Below, in pieces: positions 9,483 through 18,916 of a stretch of 26,999 nucleotides of DNA. A program made the position numbers and the translations under genes. Location of the stretch: NCBI GenBank assembly GCA_036939755.1, contig JALLAZ010000066.1:1-26999 (forward strand), given 5' to 3'. The notes under the pieces were generated by a model, which had not been told where the DNA came from, made no database searches, and saw only the letters and a list, made by a program, of their open reading frames with translations. The stretch comes from Stephanodiscus triporus (lineage: Eukaryota; Bacillariophyta; Thalassiosirophyceae; Thalassiosirales; Thalassiosiraceae). How positions within the stretch are numbered: the stretch's first letter is position 1; each line of letters opens with the position of its first letter.

Positions 9483-9875
9483 TTATACACGTCGACGTTT
9501 TCTTGGTCGGCACCCATTATGTGGTACTGGAGTTATATCTTGTATTGAAAGAATTTCTAGACCTGCGCCTTCAATTGAACGAATAGCAGTTTCACGCCCT
9601 GAACCTTGTCCTTTTACTAAAATTTCAACAGTTTTTATACCGGTACTTAATGCTTCTAAAGCAGCTTTTTCTGCTGCTGTTTGTGCTGCAAAAGGAGTCC
9701 CTTTACGCGCACCTTTAAATCCAGAACTACCAGAAGACGCCCAAGATATTGTATCGCCTGCTATATTTGTTATTGTTACAATCGTATTGTTAAAAGTTGA
9801 TTGAATATGAACAACTCCTGTTCCAACATTACTTCTATTTTTTTTTACTGCCGGTTTTCGAATTTTTTGTGCCAT
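9483..9875 (-). CDS. rps11: Ribosomal protein S11
   Basis: A 130-residue platform protein. [39 protein letters not shown], the [11 protein letters not shown] loop and the basic end [13 protein letters not shown] are standard S11. It lies between rps13 and rpoA as in bacterial alpha operons, but rps4 has moved out of the operon (to 26018). Confidence 0.97.
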   Translation of the reverse strand: MAQKIRKPAVKKNRSNVGTGVVHIQSTFNNTIVTITNIAGDTISWASSGSSGFKGARKGTPFAAQTAAEKAALEALSTGIKTVEILVKGQGSGRETAIRSIEGAGLEILSIQDITPVPHNGCRPRKRRRV

Positions 9876-9920
9876 AGTAAATTAATTTTTTTAATTAGTG
9901 TAACTGCCAACAAAACAATA

Positions 9921-10292
9921 TTATTTTTTCCTACCAGTCACAGTTTTTTTCGCTCCTCGACGTGAACGAGCATTTGTTCGTGTTCTTTGTCCTCGAACAG
10001 GTAAACTATTTCTATGTCGTTTTCCTCGATGGCAATTTATTTCATTTAATCGTTTTATATTTAATCCATTAAAACGGCGTAAATCTCCTTCCAGTGCTAA
10101 TTCGAAATTCTCTAAGATATTACGCAACACTACGGATTGATCTGTAGTAATTTCGTCAGTTCTAGTTTCTGGAGTAATCTCTGCTAATTTAACAATTTTT
10201 TTTGCCGATGTAAGACCAATTCCATGAATATACGTAAGTGCATATTCAATTCGTTTATTTTTTGGCAAATCGATACCTAGTAATCTTACCAC
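9921..10292 (-). CDS. rps13: Ribosomal protein S13 (GTG start)
   Basis: A 123-residue head protein contacting the P-site tRNA. VRLLGIDLPKNKRIEYALTYIHGIG and the tail GQRTRTNARSRRGAKKTVTGRKK identify it. The start is GTG at 10292: the codon just before it is an in-frame TAA, and no ATG lies near the N-terminus. AAGGAG stands 8 nt upstream. Confidence 0.95.
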   Translation of the reverse strand: MVRLLGIDLPKNKRIEYALTYIHGIGLTSAKKIVKLAEITPETRTDEITTDQSVVLRNILENFELALEGDLRRFNGLNIKRLNEINCHRGKRHRNSLPVRGQRTRTNARSRRGAKKTVTGRKK

Positions 10293-10300
10293 TTACTTAA

Positions 10301-10306
10301 CTCCTT
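10301..10306 (-). promoter_or_regulatory. Shine-Dalgarno of rps13
   Basis: AAGGAG on the minus strand, 8 nt before the GTG start of rps13. It supports initiation at GTG. Confidence 0.75.
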
Positions 10307-10313
10307 TTAAATA

Positions 10314-10427
10314 TTAACCTTGTCTCTGTTTATGTTTTGGATTTTGACAAATTACCATAATTTTTCCATGTCTTTTAATTACTCGACATTTATCACACAT
10401 TTTTTTAACTGAAGGACGGACTTTCAT
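10314..10427 (-). CDS. rpl36: Ribosomal protein L36
   Basis: A 37-residue zinc-ribbon protein of the large subunit, too short for a 60-residue ORF cutoff. It begins [14 protein letters not shown] and ends KHKQRQG. The zinc ligands are complete: Cys11, Cys14, Cys27 and His32. It lies between secY and rps13, its normal bacterial place; infA, often adjacent, is missing. Confidence 0.96.
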   Translation of the reverse strand: MKVRPSVKKMCDKCRVIKRHGKIMVICQNPKHKQRQG

Positions 10428-10473
10428 TATAATTTTCTAAATATTAAATTAATAAATAAATTTTTTACTTGAT

Positions 10474-11730
10474 TTAATCAAATCTTTCATTATAGATATT
10501 AGAAAGAATGATACTTTTCATTTCACGCGAAATATCGAGAACAACCCCTACTAAAATTAATAATGACGTAGTACCTAAACCATTGAAACTTGAAACATTT
10601 AAAATTCCTTCAACAATATTTGGAAGAGTTGCTAATATTGCTAAGATTATGGCTCCAAAAAATGTTACTCGTTTCATAACTTGTTTTAAATAAAATGTTG
10701 TTGCTAAACCAGGTCTTATACCTGGGATGCTCACAGCCATTTTTTGCAATTCTTGAGAAATGTCTTTAGGGTTTAAGACAATAGTTGAATAAAATGAACT
10801 AAATATTAAAATTAAGACAAAGTAACTAATCCAATAGATAATTTTTGATGATTTTAAAAAAAGAGGAATAGTCAATAACGGAAATACTCCTAAATTAGTA
10901 ATATAATTTGGTAATACTAAAATAGCAGTTGTTAATATAATAGGCATAACCCCTGCTTGATTAAAACGTAAAGGAATATAATTATTTGATTTAACTTTAG
11001 AGACTAAAGACTGGGTTTGACCAAGTTGTTTTGAGGAAATTAAAGGTACAATTCGAGCACTTTCTTGTAATGTAATAATGCCAGATATTGCAATAAAAAA
11101 TAACAGTGCTATTCCAACACCAGATACAGGGGTCAAATTTCCGGTATTTTCAGTTATTAATTTCTTACCTAAATTTGGTAAACTTGAAATGATATTTGTA
11201 TAAATTAATAATGATGCTCCATTTCCTAAGCCATATTCGGTGATTAATTCACTTAACCATAAAACTATCATTGCACCTGTTGCCAGCCAAAGAATTATTT
11301 CAAAAGCTAATAATGGGGTCCAATCAAATAACGCACGCTTTAAATAAAAAGCAATACTTGAACTTTGAATTAAAGCCCATCCAAATGTAATCAAACGAGT
11401 TAATCTTGTAATTGCTCTTCGACCTTCACCTCCTCCTTCTTTTTGTAGTTTAGAAATACTTGGTATTAAACCAGTTATTAACTGAACCATAATAGAAGCA
11501 TTTATATAGGGAAATATATTCAAAGTAAATAATCCAATTACAAATGTATCATTTCCTGAAAAAGTACTTACTAAATTTTTTGTAATTGGATGTTGTTGAA
11601 TATAAAAGGCTAAGTGTCCATGATTAATACCAGGAATTGGAAGAAATGTTCCCATTCTAATAAATAGAAGTATTCCGACACTTAATAAAAGACGTTTTAA
11701 CAAAATATCGTCAGTCTTTTTCATGTTCAT
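10474..11730 (-). CDS. secY: Preprotein translocase subunit SecY
   Basis: Channel subunit of the thylakoid Sec translocon. The 418 residues contain about ten hydrophobic segments. Family signatures include FLPIPGIN after TM1, the plug region FSGNDTFVIGLFTLNIFPYINASIMVQL, EGGGEGRRAITRLTRL and the late cytosolic loop KDISQELQKMAVSIPGIRPG. Two near starts exist (11730 and 11724). It follows rps5; the rpl30 and rpl15 genes found here in bacteria are absent. Confidence 0.96.
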   Translation of the reverse strand: MNMKKTDDILLKRLLLSVGILLFIRMGTFLPIPGINHGHLAFYIQQHPITKNLVSTFSGNDTFVIGLFTLNIFPYINASIMVQLITGLIPSISKLQKEGGGEGRRAITRLTRLITFGWALIQSSSIAFYLKRALFDWTPLLAFEIILWLATGAMIVLWLSELITEYGLGNGASLLIYTNIISSLPNLGKKLITENTGNLTPVSGVGIALLFFIAISGIITLQESARIVPLISSKQLGQTQSLVSKVKSNNYIPLRFNQAGVMPIILTTAILVLPNYITNLGVFPLLTIPLFLKSSKIIYWISYFVLILIFSSFYSTIVLNPKDISQELQKMAVSIPGIRPGLATTFYLKQVMKRVTFFGAIILAILATLPNIVEGILNVSSFNGLGTTSLLILVGVVLDISREMKSIILSNIYNERFD

Positions 11731-11781
11731 TTTTAATAGTTTAAAATTAAATTCCTTTTTATTTCTACTAACTGTTAAATA

Positions 11782-12312
11782 TTAATTTAAGTCACGTTTT
11801 TCTAAAACTTGTGATTTAGTAGTTAAACTTTTTAATGCGACAATTGCGGTCCGTGCATTATTTAATAAATTATCTGAGCCTAATTGTTTTGCGATTACAT
11901 TTTTAATCCCCGCAACTTCTAAAACTGTTCTAACTGCACCACCAGCAATAACCCCGGAACCTTCTATTGAAGGTCGCATAATAATCTTACAAGCGCCCTT
12001 GTCACCTATTACACCATGTGGAATACTTAATGATTTTGTAATTGGAATTTTTATTAAATTTTTTCTTCCATCTGTTTTTGCTTTTTTAAAAGCATTAACA
12101 ACGTCTTCAGCTTTTCCAACTCCTACACCAACTTGCCCATTTTCATCACCTATAACAACAACAGCACGAAAACTTAATTTTTTTCCACCTTTTGTTACTT
12201 TTGTTACGCGACTAATTTTAATTAATCTTTCAATAAATTTGTTATCATTTAGATTGTCGTTACGACGGGATGTTTTTTTTAATTTATTAACTTGTTTTAA
12301 CTCGGTACTCAT
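11782..12312 (-). CDS. rps5: Ribosomal protein S5
   Basis: A 176-residue small-subunit protein important for decoding accuracy. Domains in order are the S5 N-terminal double-stranded RNA-binding fold (KGGKKLSFRAVVVIGDENGQVGVGVGKA) and the C-terminal fold (IIMRPSIEGSGVIAGGAVRTVLEVAGI). Confidence 0.96.
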   Translation of the reverse strand: MSTELKQVNKLKKTSRRNDNLNDNKFIERLIKISRVTKVTKGGKKLSFRAVVVIGDENGQVGVGVGKAEDVVNAFKKAKTDGRKNLIKIPITKSLSIPHGVIGDKGACKIIMRPSIEGSGVIAGGAVRTVLEVAGIKNVIAKQLGSDNLLNNARTAIVALKSLTTKSQVLEKRDLN

Positions 12313-12338
12313 AAAATTTATTATTTTTTAATTATTAG

Positions 12339-12746
12339 TTAAAATTGTAGGCCACCTGCTCGAGCACCATCTGCTAAAGCTTTTATTCGACCATGATATA
12401 AGTATGGACCTCGATCAAAGACAATTTTTGTTATATTTTTTTTTCTACTTAATTCTGCTAATTTTTGCCCCATAAGTCTTGAAGCATTACATGTGCGACC
12501 ATTTTCAGTATTAAGTTTAATATCTCTATCTAAAGTCGAACAAGAGACAAGTGTCTTCGACGTTGTATCATCGATTATTTGTGCATAAATATTTTCGTTA
12601 GAACGAAAAACAGACAAACGTGGCCTTTCTACAGTTCCTTTTATTAATCCCCTTACACTTTCGCGTTTTAACTTTTTGTATTTATCAGGTTTTAATTTCT
12701 TATTTTTATTTTTAAGTCTTAATAAAACTCTTTTTGAAAATTTCAT
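12339..12746 (-). CDS. rpl18: Ribosomal protein L18
   Basis: A 135-residue 5S rRNA-binding protein. [20 protein letters not shown] and the C-terminal [26 protein letters not shown] are diagnostic. The N-terminal 35 residues are strongly basic. Order rpl6-rpl18-rps5 is the bacterial spc order. Confidence 0.96.
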   Translation of the reverse strand: MKFSKRVLLRLKNKNKKLKPDKYKKLKRESVRGLIKGTVERPRLSVFRSNENIYAQIIDDTTSKTLVSCSTLDRDIKLNTENGRTCNASRLMGQKLAELSRKKNITKIVFDRGPYLYHGRIKALADGARAGGLQF

Positions 12747-12775
12747 AATATACTTTTTTTAGAACTTAGTAATTT

Positions 12776-13315
12776 TTATTTTTTACCCGATTTTCCAGCT
12801 TTACGTAAGATTTTTTCACCTTTGTAAAGTATTCCTTTTCCTTTATAAGGTTCAGGTGGACGCCACGCTCTTACTTTCGCTGCAAATAAACCTAACTGTT
12901 CTTTATCACATGCTTTTATATTAATAGTTGTATTTGCGACAACTTCAACACTTACACCATCTGGAATGTCTATATTAACAGGATGACTAAAACCTAAAGC
13001 TAATACAAGGGATTTTCCTTGAACACTAGCCCTATATCCTACACCCTGTAATGTAAGAGTTATAAGAAATTGTTCTGAAACACCTATAAGCATATTATTT
13101 ATTAATGTTCGATATAAACCATGTAAAGCTTTATTAGCTCGGGTTTCATTTTTTAAATTTATAATTAAATTACCATCTGTTTGTTCAATCCCAATAATTT
13201 CTGGAATCCCTCGTTCTAATGTTCCAAATGTTCCTTTTACTTTTAAAATTGAATTATCATTTGTAACATCTACATTCATTGGTATTCTAATTGGTAATTT
13301 TCCAATTCGTGACAT
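12776..13315 (-). CDS. rpl6: Ribosomal protein L6
   Basis: A 179-residue protein near the sarcin-ricin loop. It has the duplicated L6 fold: MSRIGKLPI at the start, VGYRASVQGKSLVLALGFSHPV in the second repeat, and the C-terminal RAWRPPEPYKGKGILYKGEKILRKAGKS. Confidence 0.97.
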   Translation of the reverse strand: MSRIGKLPIRIPMNVDVTNDNSILKVKGTFGTLERGIPEIIGIEQTDGNLIINLKNETRANKALHGLYRTLINNMLIGVSEQFLITLTLQGVGYRASVQGKSLVLALGFSHPVNIDIPDGVSVEVVANTTINIKACDKEQLGLFAAKVRAWRPPEPYKGKGILYKGEKILRKAGKSGKK

Positions 13316-13333
13316 ATTATCTATTTACTCCAA

Positions 13334-13732
13334 TTACCAAATATAACATAAAACTTCACCACCAATTCCAAACTCTTTTGCTTTACTATTAGTCATTACT
13401 CCTTTCGAAGTTGAAAGAATAGCAACCCCTAAACCATCTAATACACGGGGTAAAGTTTTTGAATCAGCATAAACCCGTAAACCAGGTTTACTAATTCGTT
13501 TAATTTTATTAATAACTCTTTCTCTAGATTGACCTTTATATTTCAATGAAAGAAGTAGATATTGATAAAGATTTTCACTATAAATTTCAAAATTTTCAAT
13601 AAACCCTTCTTCTTTAAGAATTGCAGCTATTGCTTTTGACATTTTTGTTGCTGGTATTTCAACAATTTGATGTTTCACCATATTTGCATTTCGTATCCGA
13701 GTTAACATATCTGCAATATTATCTGTGACCAC
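13334..13732 (-). CDS. rps8: Ribosomal protein S8 (GTG start)
   Basis: A 132-residue 16S central-domain protein. [32 protein letters not shown] and the end [33 protein letters not shown] are typical. The only suitable start is GTG at 13732, with AAGGAG 6 nt upstream; the first ATG would be inside the conserved DNIADM motif. rps14, which lies between rpl5 and rps8 in bacteria, is missing here. Confidence 0.95.
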   Translation of the reverse strand: MVTDNIADMLTRIRNANMVKHQIVEIPATKMSKAIAAILKEEGFIENFEIYSENLYQYLLLSLKYKGQSRERVINKIKRISKPGLRVYADSKTLPRVLDGLGVAILSTSKGVMTNSKAKEFGIGGEVLCYIW

Positions 13733-13738
13733 TAGTAA

Positions 13739-13744
13739 CTCCTT
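13739..13744 (-). promoter_or_regulatory. Shine-Dalgarno of rps8
   Basis: AAGGAG on the minus strand, 6 nt before the rps8 GTG. It decides for GTG as the start. Confidence 0.75.
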
Positions 13745-13756
13745 AATCTTCTTTAT

Positions 13757-14473
13757 TTATTCTTGTGACCAACGTTTACGACGTAAAGTTTTTTTCTTAT
13801 CCCATACTTGATTAATCTCGCCAAAAGAGGAATATTTATCATAATACCCACAATCATTTAATGGGAATCGTAAAAATTTTAATAGTATCATACCATTTAA
13901 AACTCGATCAATTGTTTTAGAGCGAGATTTTGGTGTCGACGAATCTATAACAAGGGTTATACTTAAACCTTGTATTTGATCTACATCATCATATTCAATT
14001 TCTGGAAAAATTAATTGTTCTTTTAACGAAAACGTATAATTACCAGCTTTATCAAAGCTTCTAACTGATAATCCGCGAAAATCACGAATTTGTGCAAAAG
14101 TAAAAAAGATTAATTTAGTAAGAAAATTATACATTTTCTCGCCACGTAATGTACTTGATAATCCTAATTCCATGTTTTCTCGAATTTTAAATCCTGCTAC
14201 AGCTTTTTTTGCTCTTGTAATTAATGGTTTTTGACCCGTTATTCGAGTAAATTCAGTAATACTCTTCTTTAAAATATTAGTATTTTGAGCAGCTAAACCT
14301 AATCCTCTATTAATACTAATTTTTTTAAGTTTTGGAATAGTATGGGGATTCGAAAATAATTCTGGATTACTTTTTCTTAATACAGAATGAATACCATTTT
14401 CGTATTCTTTTTTTATATTTTCTAATAGCCCATATAATTCTGCAATTTCTTCTAACGAATGTTGACTACGCAT
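13757..14473 (-). CDS. rpl5: Ribosomal protein L5
   Basis: A 238-residue L5 that binds 5S rRNA and the P-site tRNA. The core has IPKLKKISINRGLG, ITGQKPLITRAKKAVAGFKIRENM and RGEKMYNFLTKLI, and the C-terminal YTFSLKEQLIFPEIEYDDVDQIQGLSITLV. It is longer than bacterial L5 (about 180), with an extra C-terminal stretch ending in KKKTLRRKRWSQE and a longer N-terminus. Confidence 0.94.
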   Translation of the reverse strand: MRSQHSLEEIAELYGLLENIKKEYENGIHSVLRKSNPELFSNPHTIPKLKKISINRGLGLAAQNTNILKKSITEFTRITGQKPLITRAKKAVAGFKIRENMELGLSSTLRGEKMYNFLTKLIFFTFAQIRDFRGLSVRSFDKAGNYTFSLKEQLIFPEIEYDDVDQIQGLSITLVIDSSTPKSRSKTIDRVLNGMILLKFLRFPLNDCGYYDKYSSFGEINQVWDKKKTLRRKRWSQE

Positions 14474-14492
14474 ATTCTTTATTTAAAATAAT

Positions 14493-14726
14493 TTAAATTA
14501 ATTTAACATTGGAATGATGGATTGGAGCTTCAAATTGTTTTATTTCTCCAACATCACTTTCAGTGTTTGGTTTAATATGTTTAAACTTGAGATTAATACC
14601 TTTTACTAAAACTTTTCCAGTAATACGATAAATTTTAGTAATTTCACCGACTTTGTTTTTATCAAAACCAGAAATAATTTTTACATTATCACCAATTTTA
14701 ACATGTAGTTTTTTATTGTTTGACAT
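14493..14726 (-). CDS. rpl24: Ribosomal protein L24
   Basis: A 77-residue assembly-initiator protein with a KOW motif (VKIGDNVKIISGFDKNKVGEITKI). Its ATG directly follows the TAA of rpl14 (stop and start abut), so translational coupling is likely. It is somewhat shorter than bacterial L24 (about 100). Confidence 0.94.
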   Translation of the reverse strand: MSNNKKLHVKIGDNVKIISGFDKNKVGEITKIYRITGKVLVKGINLKFKHIKPNTESDVGEIKQFEAPIHHSNVKLI

Positions 14727-15092
14727 TTATAAAACCTCCGGAGCTAAGGAAACAATTTTTGAATAATTCTTATCTCGAATTTCACGAGCAACAGGACCAA
14801 AGACCCGTGTACCACGTGGATTATTTTCCATATTTACAATTACGGCTGCATTATCATCAAACCGAATATACATTCCATCAGCTCGACGGATAGTTTTAGA
14901 TGTTCGTACTATAATTGCTCGAACAACATCTGATTTTTTAATTGGCATATTTGGAATAGCTTCTTTAACAACACCAATAATTGTATCGCCAATTTTTCCA
15001 TATTTTCGGTTTCCACCTAATAGTCGAATACACATAATTTTTTTTGCACCTGTATTATCAGCTACAGTTAACATTGTTTGTGGATAAATCAT
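14727..15092 (-). CDS. rpl14: Ribosomal protein L14
   Basis: A 121-residue protein. [58 protein letters not shown] and [16 protein letters not shown] are the L14 signatures. Length is normal for the family. Confidence 0.97.
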   Translation of the reverse strand: MIYPQTMLTVADNTGAKKIMCIRLLGGNRKYGKIGDTIIGVVKEAIPNMPIKKSDVVRAIIVRTSKTIRRADGMYIRFDDNAAVIVNMENNPRGTRVFGPVAREIRDKNYSKIVSLAPEVL

Positions 15093-15104
15093 AAAAAGAT
15101 AATC

Positions 15105-15359
15105 TTAAGTAATTAACGATGATTTTGAAATAATTTTGGCTACTGACCAACGTTTTTTTTTACTAAGTGGTCGACATTCTCTAACTAAAACTTGATCACC
15201 AATATTGCATTCACTCATTTCATCATGAGCCAAATATTTCCGTGTTTTTATCATTGTCTTTGAATAAATGGGATGTGGGTAACGACTTTCAACTTTTACA
15301 ACCACAGTTTTTTGCATTTTATTACTGACAACAATACCAATTTTTTCTTTTACAGGCAT
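15105..15359 (-). CDS. rps17: Ribosomal protein S17
   Basis: An 84-residue protein binding 16S helix 11. [29 protein letters not shown] and the [20 protein letters not shown] segment identify it. AAGGAG stands before the ATG. It is separated from rpl29 by 213 bp, the widest spacer inside the whole cluster. Confidence 0.96.
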   Translation of the reverse strand: MPVKEKIGIVVSNKMQKTVVVKVESRYPHPIYSKTMIKTRKYLAHDEMSECNIGDQVLVRECRPLSKKKRWSVAKIISKSSLIT

Positions 15360-15572
15360 TTTAAAACTCCTTAAAACTTCTATTTAATTTTTTTATAAGG
15401 CTATTGGACAGGATTTTATATTTTAAAAATTGAACTTTATTCAATATTTTTGTTCAACTTAGATAACATCTAGTAAGAGCATACGTTAAAATATATAAGT
15501 ATAATAATTCTTACATGTGTAACTTAAAGATATAAATTTATAAAAGCCCAAATTAGATTTTTATTTTACGAA
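15360..15572 (-). other. 213-bp gene-free gap inside the S10/spc cluster
   Basis: Elsewhere in the cluster spacers are 0-87 bp. I see no ORF, tRNA or recognisable RNA motif here. The minus strand has a possible promoter (15415-15444) and a short TTGAAC/GTTCAA stem. Confidence 0.7.
15415..15444 (-). promoter_or_regulatory. Possible internal promoter before rps17
   Basis: Minus-strand TTGAAT (15444-15439), 18-bp spacer, TATAAA (15420-15415), about 55 bp before the rps17 ATG. In DNA this AT-rich such matches arise by chance, so confidence is low. Confidence 0.35.
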
Positions 15573-15779
15573 TTAATCTAGAAATTTACTTCTTAAAATA
15601 GTTTTTAGTATCGCTACCTTTTTTTTCGTAGCTTTGATTTCATGAGGTTTAAATGGTTGGCGAGTAGCTTTTTTAAATCGCAAATCAAATAATACTTTTT
15701 CCGCCTCTTTCAGCTCTTTAATCAATTCTTGAGTCGACATTGACATATTATCCTTACTGTTAGAGTTAGATATTTTCAT
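15573..15779 (-). CDS. rpl29: Ribosomal protein L29
   Basis: A 68-residue two-helix protein near the peptide exit. TQELIKELKEAEKVLFDLRFKKATRQ and PHEIKATKKKVAILKTILR match L29. The first ATG (15779) has no Shine-Dalgarno; an ATG at residue 12 (15746) has AAGGA 4 nt upstream and would give 57 residues. The start is thus uncertain; the longer form is 6 bp after rpl16. Confidence 0.9.
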   Translation of the reverse strand: MKISNSNSKDNMSMSTQELIKELKEAEKVLFDLRFKKATRQPFKPHEIKATKKKVAILKTILRSKFLD

Positions 15780-15785
15780 ATGTTA

Positions 15786-16199
15786 TTAATTATCGTTTCT
15801 AATAATAAATTTTGTTTTGATTGGTAACTTATATGCTGCTAAATTAAAAGCGGCACGTGCAACTTCTTCTGGAACAGAACTAATTTCAAATAAAATTGTT
15901 CCAGGTTTTACTGTTGCAACCCAATAATCAACTGCACCTTTACCCGATCCCATCCGTGATTCTGCAGCACGGGCTGTCACAGTTTTATCAGGGAATATGC
16001 GAATCCATAATGATGCACCACGTTTAGTATAGCGACTAATTGTTCGTCGTGTCGCTTCAATTTGACGTGAAGTAATCCATGACGGTTCTAAAGCTTGTAA
16101 TCCGTATTTCCCAAATGAAATTTCGTTTCCTCGAGTTGCCGTACCTCGCATTCTTCCACGATGGTATTTTCTATATTTTGTTCTCTTTGGACTTAACAT
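15786..16199 (-). CDS. rpl16: Ribosomal protein L16
   Basis: A 137-residue protein at the A-site tRNA elbow. [70 protein letters not shown] and [28 protein letters not shown] are textbook L16. It is uninterrupted, without the intron of land-plant rpl16. Confidence 0.98.
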   Translation of the reverse strand: MLSPKRTKYRKYHRGRMRGTATRGNEISFGKYGLQALEPSWITSRQIEATRRTISRYTKRGASLWIRIFPDKTVTARAAESRMGSGKGAVDYWVATVKPGTILFEISSVPEEVARAAFNLAAYKLPIKTKFIIRNDN

Positions 16200-16251
16200 A
16201 ATGAAATGAGATTAATTAATAAATATATCTTTTTGGTTTTTTTTGTTTCTA

Positions 16252-16896
16252 TTATTTTTTTAATATTTCATTTTTAAATAACCAGACTTTTACACCCAGA
16301 ATGCCATAAATCGTATTTGCTTCTTTTGTAGCGTAATCAATATCAGCCCTTAGAGTTTGTAATGGAACTCGACCTTCTCGAATCCATTCAGTTCTAGCCA
16401 TTTCTGCACCATTTAATCTACCAGATATCTGAACTTTAATACCATTTACTTCGTTATCTTGCGCACATTTTAAGGCTTCACGTATGGCCCGACGGAATGC
16501 AACACGATCCTCAAGTTGTTGAACGACAAGATCTGCGATAAGAGAAGCATTTGAATTAACATTTTCAACTTCTATTATATTGATAGTAATTTGCCGATTA
16601 TTAGGTATAAACTTTTTAATATTAGTTGCTAAAGTTTTAATCTCAGAACCATTATCTCCAACTAATATACCCGGTCTACCTGTCTCAATATTTAATTCAA
16701 TTTGGTCACCTAATCCGTTTCTATTGATATAAATATTTGATATACTTGCGAATTTTGCTAATTTATTAAGATATGTTCTTATCTTATCGTCTTCTTCTAA
16801 TAAATTTGAATAATGTTTAAAATCTGCATACCAAGCTGATCGATGTTCTTGTGTAATACCTAAACGAAATCCCAAAGGATGTGTTTTTTGTCCCAT
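16252..16896 (-). CDS. rps3: Ribosomal protein S3
   Basis: A 214-residue mRNA-entry protein. It starts MGQKTHPLGFRLGITQEHRSAWYAD, has a KH domain around 45-110 (TGRPGILVGDNGSEIKTLA) and the C-terminal S3 domain (ISGRLNGAEMARTEWIREGRVPLQTLRADIDYA). AAGGA precedes the ATG. Confidence 0.97.
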   Translation of the reverse strand: MGQKTHPLGFRLGITQEHRSAWYADFKHYSNLLEEDDKIRTYLNKLAKFASISNIYINRNGLGDQIELNIETGRPGILVGDNGSEIKTLATNIKKFIPNNRQITINIIEVENVNSNASLIADLVVQQLEDRVAFRRAIREALKCAQDNEVNGIKVQISGRLNGAEMARTEWIREGRVPLQTLRADIDYATKEANTIYGILGVKVWLFKNEILKK

Positions 16897-16922
16897 AGAA
16901 AAAATCCTTAATCCTTATTTTC

Positions 16923-17270
16923 TTAACTAATTGATTTTACAACAACTGTAATATGACAAGTTGGTTTTAAAATCTTATAAGCTCGACCTTGGGCACGCGG
17001 TCGAATACGTTTTAGTTTTGGTCCTTCATCTGCAAAGATTTCTGATATAATTAACTTTTTTTTATCTAAATTATAATTATTTTTTGCATTTGCTGCTACC
17101 GAATGGACTACTTGCCAAATAGGGGAACCAGCATCATAGGGTAAAAATTCCAATATCATCAATGCTTCTTGATAAGAACGACCACGAATTTGATCCAAAA
17201 CTTGTCTTACTTTGTGTGGGGATATCCGCACATATTTTGCTACTGCTTTTACTGATTGACCATTCGACAT
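16923..17270 (-). CDS. rpl22: Ribosomal protein L22
   Basis: A 115-residue exit-tunnel protein. [27 protein letters not shown], the AANAKNNY helix and the tunnel hairpin [29 protein letters not shown] are standard. AAGGAA lies 10 nt before the ATG. Confidence 0.97.
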   Translation of the reverse strand: MSNGQSVKAVAKYVRISPHKVRQVLDQIRGRSYQEALMILEFLPYDAGSPIWQVVHSVAANAKNNYNLDKKKLIISEIFADEGPKLKRIRPRAQGRAYKILKPTCHITVVVKSIS

Positions 17271-17339
17271 AATAGAGTTTCCTTAATAGTTTTTACATAT
17301 CTTTTAGGTTTCTAAAGAATCTTTTTTAATGTTGAAAGA

Positions 17340-17735
17340 TTATTTTTTATCTTGAGAAACGCTACTTCCGTAAGCTAATTTAATTGTTATATATTCACTT
17401 GGTTCTAGATTTTGGGATTTTTGACTCATAAATTTATTATGAGTTGAAACTTTATTAATATAAATTTCATAAATCCACATATCAAAAAAATTTATAGACA
17501 AATTATTTTGTAAAGAAATTACAATTGAATACAAAGCTTGTAAAAGAAAATCTCGTTCACTCGGATTGGATTTTAAGAGATAAGATATATCATCACGTAC
17601 ATAATAAAAGTGTTTAAATTGAACATTTTGCAAAATTAACTTTGCAAGTGGAGATAACTTTTTTTCAGATTTAACATTAAAAGTTTTAATGTGGAAACTT
17701 TTTGGAAAATTTAATGTTAACTCTAATCGTGCCAT
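17340..17735 (-). CDS. ycf88: Lineage-specific plastid ORF131 (possibly ycf88)
   Basis: A 131-residue protein of unknown function lying between rps19 and rpl22, where bacteria have no gene. It starts 12 bp after rps19 and has AAGGAA before its ATG, so it is probably translated as part of the operon. I see no known domain, signal peptide or membrane segment. It opens with an alternating pattern (MARLELTLNFPKSFHIKTF), then a helix-prone middle (LSPLAKLILQNVQFKHFYYVRDD, DFLLQALYSIVISLQ), then a basic, Ser/Gln-rich tail. The symbol follows my recollection that diatom plastids carry a conserved hypothetical gene ycf88 in this region; I could not confirm it. A diverged ribosome-associated protein is possible but unproven. 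Confidence 0.7.
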   Translation of the reverse strand: MARLELTLNFPKSFHIKTFNVKSEKKLSPLAKLILQNVQFKHFYYVRDDISYLLKSNPSERDFLLQALYSIVISLQNNLSINFFDMWIYEIYINKVSTHNKFMSQKSQNLEPSEYITIKLAYGSSVSQDKK

Positions 17736-17747
17736 GTTAATTTTTCC

Positions 17748-18026
17748 TTAACGTTTTGTTTTTTTATCAGCTTTAATATGTGATTTAAATGTTCTTGTAG
17801 AAACAAACTCACCTAGTTTATGACCAACTAATTGGTCAGATATAAAAATTGGAACATGTTGTTTTCCATTATAGACTGCGATTGTAAAACCAACCATATT
17901 CGGTAGAATAGTTGAACTACGTGACCAAGTTGTAATTATATCTTTTTTTCCCTCTGCGTTCATTTTATTAATTTTTTTTAATAAATGATAAGCAACAAAA
18001 GGTCCTTTTTTTAACGATCTTGACAT
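17748..18026 (-). CDS. rps19: Ribosomal protein S19
   Basis: A 92-residue head protein. [49 protein letters not shown] and [14 protein letters not shown] are fully typical, and length is normal. Confidence 0.98.
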   Translation of the reverse strand: MSRSLKKGPFVAYHLLKKINKMNAEGKKDIITTWSRSSTILPNMVGFTIAVYNGKQHVPIFISDQLVGHKLGEFVSTRTFKSHIKADKKTKR

Positions 18027-18064
18027 GTTTGAGAATCTTATTAATAAATTTTTTTATAAATTGA

Positions 18065-18892
18065 TTATGAACGTCGGCGAAGGATGTAAGCGTTACTTAA
18101 TTTTTTTGTTTTTCGTGTTTTTTTACCTAACGCCGGTTTCCCCCATGGTGTTAAAGGTCTAGTCCGACCAATTGGAGTTCGACCTTCTCCACCCCCGTGT
18201 GGGTGATCACAAGCATTCATAACTGAACCGCGAACAGTTGGACGTTTTCCTAACCAACGTGTTCGACCAGCTTTACCACTTTGAACTAAAAATGCATCAT
18301 TATTACTTACTTCACCAATTGTCCCAAAACATTCTTTACGAATTAATCTAATTTCTTTAGATGGTAAACGTAAAGTTACATAATCTCCTTCTTTAGCTAA
18401 AATTTTTGCTGATGTTCCCGCAGAACGAACAATTTGTCCTCCCCGATTCGGTATTAGTTCAATATTATGAACAGATGTTCCTAAAGGAATTTCTTCTAAT
18501 GGTAAAGTATTTCCAAGGTCTAATGGGATTCCTTTTCCAGATAAAATAGTGTCACCAACATTTAAATTATTTGGATGTAGAATATAACGTTTTTCACCAT
18601 CTTCAAAGTGTACCAATGCGATTCTCGCATTTCTATTTGGATCATATTCAATTGAATTAACAATAGCTGGTATATTATGTTTATTCCGTTTAAAATCAAT
18701 TATTCGATATTGTTTTTTATGACCCCCTCCTCTGTGCCGTATCGTAATAATTCCTCTGTTATTTCTACCTTTATTTCGGTGATTTTTTTTAACTAAACTT
18801 CTTTCTGGTCTATCTGTTGTTATTTCTGAAAAAGATGACAGGGCTCTATTACGTGTCCCTGGTGTATATGATTTATAAAGACGAATACTCAT
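18065..18892 (-). CDS. rpl2: Ribosomal protein L2
   Basis: A 275-residue core protein near the peptidyl transferase centre. [22 protein letters not shown] near the N-terminus, the middle SH3-like fold, and the C-terminal [18 protein letters not shown] with the histidine important for peptidyl transfer, then [14 protein letters not shown]. There is no intron. Confidence 0.98.
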   Translation of the reverse strand: MSIRLYKSYTPGTRNRALSSFSEITTDRPERSLVKKNHRNKGRNNRGIITIRHRGGGHKKQYRIIDFKRNKHNIPAIVNSIEYDPNRNARIALVHFEDGEKRYILHPNNLNVGDTILSGKGIPLDLGNTLPLEEIPLGTSVHNIELIPNRGGQIVRSAGTSAKILAKEGDYVTLRLPSKEIRLIRKECFGTIGEVSNNDAFLVQSGKAGRTRWLGKRPTVRGSVMNACDHPHGGGEGRTPIGRTRPLTPWGKPALGKKTRKTKKLSNAYILRRRS

Positions 18893-18916
18893 AAACTTGA
18901 TTAATTTATATAATTG

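Noticed and set aside
11999..12331. 110-codon plus-strand frame across rps5
   Set aside because: It is a hydrophobic translation of the antisense of rps5; the composition is explained by the reverse of basic codons.
15360..15572. Plastid SRP RNA (ffs) or tmRNA (ssrA) in the gap
   Set aside because: A GGACAGG string is present but the GGAA tetraloop and AGCAG strand of SRP RNA are missing, and no tRNA-like ends for tmRNA are seen.
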